This document shows positions 27,549-39,500 of a stretch of 64,000 nt of DNA, in pieces. Where the stretch lies: contig CANQWK010000005.1 in NCBI GenBank assembly GCA_947627545.1, forward strand, positions 1-64,000. The letters are read 5' to 3'. Below the pieces are notes generated by a model. The model saw only the letters and a program-made list of their open reading frames with translations, ran no database searches and had not been told where the DNA came from. Position 1 is the first letter of the stretch. Every line of letters begins with the position of its first letter. The DNA comes from an uncultured Clostridia bacterium (lineage in GTDB: Bacteria > Bacillota > Clostridia > Christensenellales > UBA1242). The position numbers and the translations under genes are program-made.

Positions 27549-30500
27549 TTAACCCCAATTTTCTTGGTTAAGTTCTTTTAACAAATGCTCTCTTTTGCGT
27601 TTTGTAACAAATCTTTCAATTAAGAATATTATAAATACAATTAAAACAATAATTAATATTATAAAGAATATTAACCACCTAATTCCGCCTTGCAAGGCAG
27701 TTGGAGTGCCGCATATTACAATTGAGCCAACCGAATTTGCAAACACTTCTATATATTCTATATCGCCGTTCATTTCTTCAATTCGTTCCATATCTTCATC
27801 TTGAATTAATTTGTAAGAATTAAAATCTTTAAATGCCGCAATGTTGAAAAATATTCTATAATTGCCAGAAGGAGTATAAACATTATTTACATTATCTACA
27901 AATGTTATAACATAAACATATTTAATTTCTCCTACAAGTGTTGGATTATTTTCTCTAATTGATTTAGCAAAAGCATCGGTGTTTGTTAAAATTTGAATAT
28001 TTAATTGTATGCCTTTTTCAAAGCCTGTTTCACAAACCGCGTAAAGAATATTATTGTAGCCATATATAATTCTAGGTTTAATATAAAATTCTATTCTATT
28101 TTCTTGTTCATTAATTTTAAAGTTGTTGTTTTCAATTATATATTTAGCAACATAATCTCCGCTTGTAAGTTGAGGTTGTTCTTGTTCATTTTTATAAAAT
28201 TTAAAACTGCCAGAAAGATAACTTAACCTATCTAAGTAAGCATTTACAACTGTGCTTATTTTAAATTTTTGAATTAATGTTTGAGAACTAATACCTTCAA
28301 CTAAATTGTCTAAATTAGAAGCAGTTAATGTTAATTCAATTGGCAAAACTTCAATTGCAATTGTACATAATTTTGTAACATTATTTTCGCTGTAGAACAC
28401 TTTTAAACTTGTTGAATCTATTGTTAATTTGCCGTCAGTTAATGTTATTGAAGATGTAAATTGACTGTTAGATTTTAATTCTGCAAAGGTTTTTTCAATT
28501 ACTTCTCCATTGTTAAAGTATATTAACAAAGATAATTTGCTATCATCAAAACTATCATAGGCTGTATAGGTAAGTTTTTCTATAATGTTGCCATTGCTTT
28601 TAATTTTAATGCTAGACAACTCTATTTTTAAAGCATTTATTGTTATGTAATTGCCGGTTAGTGTTTCGTAATTTTTGTTAAATGGTGTAAATGTCCAATA
28701 AATTTTTTGTTCGCCGGCTTGCAATTTTGTTTCATTATCTTGTTGAACTGCATCAAATGTTAATGTTCCTAAATTTGAAAGCGTTTCTTTGTTGTAATTG
28801 CCAGAAATAATTAAATCATTTTCTAAAATATCTTTTAACAATTCTTGTTCAAAATAATCTCGTTTTGTTAAAGAAATTTCAAAACTTAGTATTTGTTTTT
28901 TAACCGTAAAGTTTGTTGATAAATTACCTTCAAAATTACTGTTTGGTTTAAATTCCACAGTTACTTTATATTCCCCTGCATCAGTAACATCTTCAGGTTC
29001 TATTGTTACAGTATATTCGCTTTTATCTACAATTTTTCCGTTAAATTCTACCCTTAAATCGTCTTCAACATTGTGTGAAACACCTTCTTCATAGGTATAT
29101 TCTGGCACAATAATTTCTAAGTTTTGGTTTTCCGGATTTAAGTTTTCAACATTTAATTTTGTTATTTCAAAATTAATTGTTAATTCATTTTTGTAATTGC
29201 CTTTACCTACAATTGTTAATGAATAATTGCCAACATTTGTAAAGCCGGTGTTTAAAGTAGTTATGGTGAAATCGGTGTTTACAACTAATTTTGCTAAATT
29301 AGCATCGGCAAACATATACAAATTATTTTTAATTAATTCCAAAACATTTGCTCCTGAGTAAACGTAAGTATAATTATTTTTGTCGCCATCGAAAATGTTT
29401 TCTAAGCCAACAACTTCCGTTATGTCTGCTTGTTGCACTTCAAAACTATAAGTTAATACACCCTCAAAGTTGCTGTTTTGATTAAATACTATTGTTAATT
29501 TGTAAGTTTTAGCATCATAAACAGGGCTAGGTTCTATATTTATAGTGTAACTATCGCTTGGAATTTCGGTTGATTTATATTTAACAACAATATCATCTTC
29601 CACATTAAATTGTTCGTTTTTATAAGTATAAGTTTGAATTTCTATTGTGAAATTTTCAGGCAAGCCTGTTTGAGGATTTTCTATTTTTAACTTATCTACA
29701 ACAAAGTTAATTCTATATTCGCCTGTAAAGTTGTTTATGCCTGAAATTAAAATTGAATAATTGCCTGCATTAATTATATTTTGCAATTCAATTTCTTCGC
29801 CGTTAATAAAATATCTAACAGTGTAATCTGCGTCTTTATTTAAAGTAAATGTTGCTGTTTCTTCATTGGCGGTGTATTGTATTGTTAAACTATCTGCCGA
29901 TAATTCAGCAAAATATTTTGAAAGATTTTCGCTTGTGTAAGTGTAATTAGATTTTACATTAGAATTAATGGTTGTGCCATTTTCGGCAATGTTCTTTTGA
30001 ATAATTAAATATTCAATTTCAAAAGAATCGCTGTAATTGTTTATGCCCGTTATTACAATTTTAATTCTGCCAACATTTGTAAAATCTTGAGTGGCTTCTT
30101 CTTCAAAATTATTTAATGTTGAACTGAACCTATAATAAGCAATTGTTATATCTTGCCCCTCAACTAACTCGACATCGTCAACGCTAATTTGTGGAGTGTA
30201 TTTATGAATTTTGGCATCATAAGTAAATTGTTTGGTTTTATAATCATTTTTAGTTGTGCCGTCTATTTTAATTCTGCCTGAATTTTCTTCACTATCCAAA
30301 TTAACGCCTACAATTTTAAAGTAAACATAAAAATTATTTTTAAAATTGCCAAGACCGTTAACAAGCACATACGCCGTTCCGTTTAAGTCGGTTTTAGAAG
30401 TGTTTTCGCCATAGCCTAAAATTTCAAAATCTTTGTCTAATTCTAGTTTATATTCGCCAAACATTAAAGAAAATTCTTCAGCCGATGGCTCAAATTTTGT

Positions 30501-33500
30501 TCCATTAAATTCTTTATTTTCAATGTTTACTTGCAATTCGGCTTGGTTTAAATCTAATTGATTAATTGTATATGTTAAAGTAATTGTTTCATTTAAAACA
30601 TAATTTGATTTTTCTTTGTTAGAAATTTCAATTGTTATTGTTCCTGCATTTGTAAAATCAATTGTTTCTACGCCATTTTTTAAATATTTAACTTCAAAAT
30701 TGCTAAATATTTCCGCCACATTTTGACCATAAGTATCGGTTAATTTTAAAACTATATTAGCCAATTTGTTGGTGTTATCGAAAGTTGAATTTGTTTCTTC
30801 CAATTCAGCAGTTGTAACTAATCTTTTTGTTATTTCAAATTCTACTTCTCTTGTGCCGGTAAAATTACCCATTCCTTCTATTACAATTGTGTAATGTCCT
30901 GCATTTTTTGCATCTTGTGCCTCTATTGGCAAATTATCGCATTTATATGATATAGAATAATCAGTTGAAAGTTGCAAAGTAAATGTTTTATCTTGAATTT
31001 CATCTCCTATTTGTTCTTTTATTGGAGTTGAAGTAAATTCTATTACAAGTGTTGGATGCTGAGTTTCGCCATTATATTCGTAATTTGAGTTGCCTTTAAT
31101 TTCGATGTTTTGTGTGTCGTTTATGTTGTGTTGGCTTATTGTGAAAGGAAGGTTGAAATCATCAAATTTAAAATTGCTATTTTCTAAGCAATGAACATTA
31201 ATTGTTGCTTGCGTATCTTGTGTTGTTACGTTTAAATTATTTGTGTAATCTAAACTATAATCCATGCCTTTTTCTAGTGTTATATCGTTCCATTTAATGG
31301 TTGGTTCAGGTTTATATTCAAAGCCGTTGTATATGAAATTCTTAGTGTAATCTATTGTTAAACTTTCCTTTGTTAATTCTGCTGGAACAATTTCAAAAGG
31401 AACGCTTATAACATCCAAAAAGTTATTTTTTCCTTCTAAGTATAAATATGCCAAGCCAATATCTACATTATCTCCTTCTTGATAGCCGTTTGTTATGTAA
31501 ATTGTTGTGTCGTTAAGGTTATCATCAACTTTGCCGGCAGGTTTGAGGCCGTCATCGGTTTCAATTAGGTGATAATCAAAATAACCGGTATATAACACAT
31601 AATCTTCACCATAATACAATGTTGTTGTTTTACCTTGACCTGCACTTTGTGAATATGTTATGTTTACAATTTTAGCAATTGCCTCAATTTCTTCTGGTGT
31701 TGGTTCGGCTGGATTATTAATTGTAAATACTTCAATAGGTTTGCCTGTGTAATTATATTTAGCAGGGTTGATTACTGCTGTTATATCTTTTGCTGTTAAT
31801 GAGGCTGCGCTAACACTATATTTATCCTTTTTAACGCCGGTATAATTGCCATTGCCTGTGGTTGTTACTAAATAATTTCCTACATGTGAAAAATTATCTG
31901 CTTTTTCAGGGGCGCTTTCCATTGAAATTAAATATGAATAGTCATTTTTTGTTTCTTCGTTTGTTGACCATTTTAGCGTTTCAAGAACAATATCTCCAGA
32001 CATGTATCTTAATTCTGGGCGAACGAGTTGCCCTACATAAATTTGATTTGTTTCCCATTCAACTTTTTCATCTACAAAATGTCCGCCGTCATCAACATAT
32101 TCTCCTGCCGCATTAACATAATAGTATTTAATTTCTATTTCTACATCTGTAATGTTTTTGCGGTCGATAACATATGAACTTGTTAATTCTCCATTATGAT
32201 TAATTTTACCTTTATCTGTTAAGGTTATGCGAATTTCTATTTCGCCTGCATTTATAAAGTCGGCATTACTGCCATCTGTATCAAAATTAGAAATTTTGCT
32301 GCCATCTCTATAATATGCAATTGAATATTCTTCTCTACTTAAAGTTAATGCACCTGCTTTAACTATAATTGATGTTGGATGTTGTGCTTTTGTGTTATAT
32401 GTGAAAATGTATTGAGATAATTCTATTGTGGTTAAGTCTACTTTTTTAATTTCATATTCTGCTATTGCTGAGCCGCTAAAATTAACATTTACTAAATCTT
32501 CATTAGGAACAACTTTAACTACTATTTTGCCAGCCGAAATAAAGTCGGTTGTTTGTTTAGAATAATCTACTTCTTGCCCATTGTATCTATAATATTCTAT
32601 TTTATATTCATTAGGATTTAATGTTAATGTTTCGTTAGAATTTAATGAATTTGCCAAAACATGAGCAATGCCTATTGAATGCGCTTTTTGGTTGTAATTT
32701 CCTTCCGTTTTAGATAATTCTAACTTGTCAATTTCCGCTGTTTCTATTGTAAAGGTTAAAATTAAATTGCCGTTTCTATTTTCAAAATTGCCACATCGTT
32801 TTGCGGTTTCTACATAATTAGACAATGCACTAATTTCTATTGTTGCAAAACCAGCATTTGTGTTGTTTTTATATGTTACAGTAAAGTCCACATCTTTAAC
32901 TAAGGTAAAGCCTTTATATGTTAAAGTGAAATCTGGTTCTTGTTGCTTTCTATTAAATGTAACATTTGCTATTGTTGGTTTGTTAACAGCGTTAATATCT
33001 GCCGGTGTTATATTGTATGTAGCAGTTACACTTCCGCTAAAATTTTTGTTGTTGGCTTTAATTATAATGTTAATTGTGCCAACATTAACTAAATCATTTT
33101 CGCCTGTTGAGCGTGAATATTCTATTGTATATTCCGAACTATTTATATCTTCATTATATATTAGTTTTAAACTATTATTTTGAGCATTTGTTGTTACTGA
33201 TAAAACTTGAATATCTTTTTGAGTGTTATCAAATTCGCTTGAATATTCATTTAGTTCAACAGTTGCACCTATTAAACTTGCTGGATTAATTGTAAATTGA
33301 GCTTTATATTCGCCAATTAAATAATTTTTACCATTACTTTTTATAACTAAATAATAATTTCCTGCATCTATTGCTCCTTGCCCTAATTTGTTGCCTAAGC
33401 CGGTTTCACTAACGGCATAAATTTCAGTAAGAATATCGCTTGCTAAACTTAGGCTATATGAGCCAATTGTTATTGATTGAATTGACGGAGCTTGTACATT

Positions 33501-36500
33501 TCTATTATATGTTAAGGTTAAATTGCTAGGATTGAAAACAACATGTACATCTTCTCCTTTTAAATTTAAAGGAACAATTTCAAAGGTTGCAGTTTTGTTT
33601 ACCCCTTTTGCATTTTTTATGCCTGTTACAACAACTGTGTAAACTCCTACATTTATAATTTCGTCTGCGTTAATTTCGGTTGAACTGCTTGTTAGATAAG
33701 AAACATCATAATCGGTAGAAGAAATTAATTCTCCCGACAATTTAACAGTAATTGTTGGTGTTTGTGCTTGTGCGTTATAAGTAAATAATTTTTTGTTTAA
33801 AGTTATTTCGGCGTTTGTTATATCTCTTGGTTCAATTTCAAAAGTATATGTTCGCGTTTCGCCATAATTATTAATACCTTTAATTGTTATGGTTGCTTTA
33901 ATTAATTCGGTGCTTGCATCTTGGTTATCTGCATAGTCTAAACTATATTCTTCGTCTTCTTGTAAAACAACTTCTCTTGTAGTGTCATGAATTGTTAGTT
34001 TTGGTCTAATATATTCACCAGTATAAACAAATTTTTCTTTTAAATCGTCTATTTGAATATCTGCCGAATTTATGTCTTTTGGTGTTATGCTAAATGACAA
34101 TGTTATTTGAGAGGCGTAATTCCCTTTTCCTTCTATTATTATAGAAGCATTGTTCGTAACATTAACATTTTCATTTTCTGCAACCACTTTATAATCATTT
34201 TCGGTTAAAACTGTTGTTGATTTATAAGTTATGGTTAAGTGTAAGTCGGTTGGAGTTATTGCTTTGCCGGTATATACTATTGAACTATCGTAACTTATTA
34301 CAAATGAAGATTTATCGGTTAAATCTAAACGCCAATGAGCATAAATTGTTGTGTCTTCTGTTATAGTTGTAGTTTCTTTAACAAGTTCGCCATCGGTTAA
34401 ATTGGTAAACCAGCCGTCAAATACATAGCCTGTTCTTGTAGCGGTTGGAAGTTCGCCATATTCATTGCCATAAACCAAAGATTTTTTTGCTGTTTCGCCG
34501 AAAACTTGCCAGCCGTCTAGTCCATCGGCTGAAATTATACCGCCATTTGCGTGTGCCGTTAAGGTACGATTGCTTAACACACTTTCATATATAAGTTCAA
34601 TATAAATGCTTGGATAATATTTTGTTGACATTGTCCAAGTTGCAGGGTTAGGTTTTTCGCCTAACTGAGATAGTTCTTCGCTATGAGTTGTTTCTTCTCC
34701 TGCATAAATTGTTAAACTTATAAATGTATATGTATAACCTGGTTCGGCTTCGCTTGAAAAGTTAATTGAAATAGGTTGGTCAAATGTTCCGCTGTTGCCA
34801 ACTGTAAGGTTTCCGTTTGTTGCTTTTGAGGTTATTGTATAAGTTAATGGTTGCCAATTTGCTATTAAAGTTACTGTTACATTTTCTTGTGTGGTTAAAT
34901 TAATAAACCAACCACCTACATTTGCCTCTTCTCCATTCCAACTTTGCAAATCATTTTGAGTGCTTCCTGCTTGAGCCGTACTGCCTAGAGTTGCAGATGT
35001 CCAACCTAAAAATTCGTAACCTTCCTTAGTTGGTTGCAAAATTTCAAAAGCCTGGTCATAAGTTGCTTGTTTTTTTGCCACACCATTAAAATTGCCGTTA
35101 TTTAATTGATAGTCTATATTATAACTAATTGCAATTTCATCATAATGCAAAGTTATAACAATTATATCGTAATAATAGCCAACATTGTTGTTAATATCGG
35201 TTAATGTTGACATATTAAATGTTATGCTTGTTCCGCCGTGTTGAGTTTTTAAAATGTTTGCATTATCTTCCGCCTGTTTATAAATTGTTAATGCGGCAGG
35301 ATTTGGATATTTGTAGCCTATACGTGCATTATTTGCATAATCTATTTTAACATCGTCATCATAATTAAACTGTTGAGAGTCGCTAATTGAAGTAATTTTG
35401 CCGTTTTCTGTTTTAATTTTTATGGTGTATTGCAACACATTCCAATTTGCAACAATGGTTATGCTATCGCCTTCATTTTCGCACAAATTTATAAACCATG
35501 TGCTAGTTTGTTCCGCTGTTAAAGTTGTTAAACTTCCATTCCAAGATGAAAGGTTATTTTCTCTTATTCCATATTTTGCGTTGCTTGCTGAAATTGTTGC
35601 AGTAAAACCGGTAAATTTATAGCCTGTTCTTGTTGGATTTGTTATTTCTATTGGTCTGTCATATTTTGCTGAAAATTGTGAATTTTCTTTACCCTGATAA
35701 CCATAATCTAAAATAATATTATAATTAATTTCTACCTTTTCATAAGAAACATAAATGAAAATTTCTTCGCAATATTTATTATTTGATTTTTCATTGCTGG
35801 ACATATTAAAGGTGGTGTTTAAATCCGCACCTGAATAGCTAAATAACTCTGTGCCAGAATTTGTTGTGCCTTCATAAATTACAACTTTTTCAAATTTAAA
35901 CACATAGCCGGTTTCCGTGTTACTTTGCCAACTAAAGTTTAATGGTTTGTCGTAATCATTTGTTGAAAGTTCGCATAAAACTTCACCATTTTTGCCGCCC
36001 TTATTTATTTGATATTGTTTAACTGTCCATTCGGCCGTTAATGTTATGCTATCTTCCGTGTCTATAAGGTTTTTAAAGGTTGTTGCAGTTGTTCTGCTAC
36101 CTGACCATACCGCGCCGCCAGCCAACGCATTATTAAATAATCCGCTAGCAGTCCAACCTGCAAATGTATAGCCAACTCTAGTTGCATTTTCTATTGTAAA
36201 TTCTAAATCGAATGTTGCATATATTGGACTATCAGTTTTACATTCGCCGCCAGCCAAATTTAATATAACAGTGTATGTTTTTGCTTTCCATTCAGCGTAA
36301 AAATTAATGTCCGTTAGTATGTTGGTTGTTATTTCATAAGTTGCACCTAATGCATATATTTCTCCGTCTGCAGAATTTAAATGCCATTGCAATAAGTTAT
36401 ATCCTTTATGTTCATATTCATTTATAGTAGGCAAAACTACTGAGCCTTTGTATGTTGAAGTCTCTCCACCGCCTAATTGGGTTGTGTATGCCGAAGATTT

Positions 36501-39500
36501 ATTATAATTAAAATATTCTTCCTTATAAGCGTAATCAATTTTAAGTTGCATCTTCATTTCGACAGTTGAAACATCTTCATTTTCATTCTGCCAATATAAA
36601 TGTACCGACTTGCCTGTTGTATCTTGCCAACCAGAACTGCGAGCCTGAGTTTCTTTATACCATGTAGCATAATAACTTGTTTGGCTAGGCACAAATGATG
36701 TTTCCGCTTGAATGGTGCTGTTATTGTACGAGTTTTGTGTGCTATCTGTTACCCAACCCATAAAACTATATTCATTTTCGGTTGTTGGAGTTGGTGCATC
36801 TATATCTAACCATACTAAGTTTCCACTTAAGCTAGATAAATCAAAACTTCCAAGATAGTTGGCATAAACCTTAGAATAATTTTTAGTTGATTGTTGTTCA
36901 ACCTCTATTGGAGTTTCTTCACTATAATAGAAATAAATAGTTCTTGAACCTTCTTCAACAATATAATTTTCAGCCTTCCATACTGCGTAATACGCGGTAG
37001 CGTCTGGAACAAAACTTGTACCCGCTGTAACATCAACACTAGATGAGGCTTTGCTGGTTTTTGACTTATTCCAACCATATAACGTAAACGAAGAATCTAA
37101 ATTAGATGGGTGAGGAACATCTGAAGGGTCAGGGTCTCTTATACTGTCAGTTGTTGTGCCGCTTGCTGTTCCGCCCGAACTTGATTTACTCAAATAAGAT
37201 AATTTATAATCATAGTATTGTGGAACATATTTATAAGTTGTTGTTTTATTAACTTTTTGACTTATATAATCGCTTGTGCCACTGCCATAATAAAATTTTA
37301 CAGTAGAAGATGAAGTAGATGTCCTTGTGCCTGTATCTTGTCTATAAACAGCATAACGAGTATAAGAAGTGCTGTTATTTGTGTTTTTTGTTGTTAAACT
37401 AGTTGTTGTTGATGAAGAAGCAGATGTTGCCCAACCATAATATTCGTAACTGCCAACATTTGGCAACTTAAATTCAGTATATAAACTAGGACTATCTAGA
37501 TAGTTAACAGTAACCGTTTTACTTGAAGTTCCACTGCCAGTGTTATAATATAATGTATAAGAGTCATCTTTAGATATAAAACCATATGTATTAAAAGAAT
37601 ATCCACTAGTGGATTTGTTAGAATCAACTGTGCAGCTTGATGTTATATTTACAACAGCACTAGTAGAATCTGATTCATTACAACCTACGCCTCCACCATT
37701 TTTTGCAGTATTTGAAGTGATATTTACATAATTTAAATTAACCTTTGAACTACTTCCTAAATCAACATATATTCCGCCACCAATGTCGTTAGCTGTGTTG
37801 TTTTTTACCTGCATCTTTGTTCCACTTGTTTTTCCTATGTTGGAAGTGCTTGAACCTGCATCAAGATAAATACCGCCACCTTGGTTTGCTGTATTGTATT
37901 CAAGAATTGTGTTAGAAGTGGCATCTGTAAAAAGTGATGTAGTAAAACTAGCATAAACACCTCCACCATTTTTTGCTGCTGTGTTATATGATATTGTTCC
38001 AGATGTTACACTAATTGTTGAATCACTGCGTGCATAAATTCCGCCTCCATTGTTTTTTGCTGTGTTATACGAAATTGTTCCACCAGTTACACTAATTGAT
38101 GAATCACTGCTTGCATAAATTCCGCCTCCTTGTCCGTTTACACTAGCAGTTCCTGTGTTGGCCTTATTGTAAGATATTTTTCCACCGCTCATAGTAAATG
38201 AAGAGTTTGTCCCTAAATATATTCCTCCACCTGCTTGTGCCGTATTGCCTGCAGCATCAGAAGTTCCTCCCACATAAGAGCCAGAATTCATATACACAGC
38301 TGTATAAGTTGCATATATTCCACCTCCAGACATAGCCGAATTTGAATATACTTTCGCAGAAGAATTTTCTAAATAAAATTTAGCAAGGAAACCAATCGTT
38401 CCTGTTTTAGTGTAAACACCCCCGCCTGAAGTTGCACTATTATTATATACACTTGCTTTTAATGTGATGGTTATAGCTTGTGTGCCAGTATAATCTACAA
38501 AAACGCCTCCCCCATACGCAAAAACATTGTTATCATAAATATCTGAGGTAATAGTAGTTGTACCTGTAACGGTTTGAGTTCCTGTTGCGGTTAGAGTTCC
38601 TGTCAAATTTATTTTTTTATCAAATCCATAGTTAAAGAACACGTTGTTAACTTGAGATGGATTCTCAATTTCTTCAACTATTGCCAAACCTCCGCCATTG
38701 TTTGCTTTGCAATTAGATATTTCTACACCCATGTTGCTTGCACAACCTACAACAGCTAAACCTCCACCGCAATTTGCTGATTCGCAGTTTGTTATTTCGC
38801 CAGATAAATTCAATTTTTGTGGTTCATTTGTTTCTTCATCTATAATTTGACCTGCAGTTACATTATATACAAAAACTCCACCACCATAGCATGTGCTGTT
38901 GTTTATGTTGTTTTGCACTTTTACATTATTCATTGTAAAGTCTTCACCGCTTGCTATTATTGCTGCATCACTTTTTAAGTTGTTTGCTTCTACATATTCT
39001 CGGTTACCCTCTAGGGTTATCGTTGTATTAGATTTTCCGCCTATTTCTAGTTTAGAGTTATTTCCGCTTGCTATTAATGTTTGAGTGTTATTTTCACCTC
39101 GTGTTAATGTTGTGTTTACGGCACTTTCTAAATGCAATGTGGCATTTGCTGTTAATATAGCTGGCTCGGCTACTGTTATTTTTTCTACTATTAAATTTAG
39201 TTCAGCTGTGTCTCCATCTTTCATTGTGTTAAATGCAGTAGATAGGCTCTCTAAGTTCTCTACTTCGCCATTCTCTTTTACTAGCACATTTTCATAATAA
39301 CAGCCATATATAAAGGTTTTGTTGAATTTGCTTAGTATTGGTAAATTAAATGAAAAATTTTTATTTCCTGAATAATTGCACCAGGTTGTTTTTAATGAAT
39401 ATTCTGCTTTATAATTCCAAGCATTAAAATTGCTTAGTACAGGATTAGCTAATATGTGTAAAGTTTGAAGATTTGCATTTTTTAACAATGCAATTTGTTT

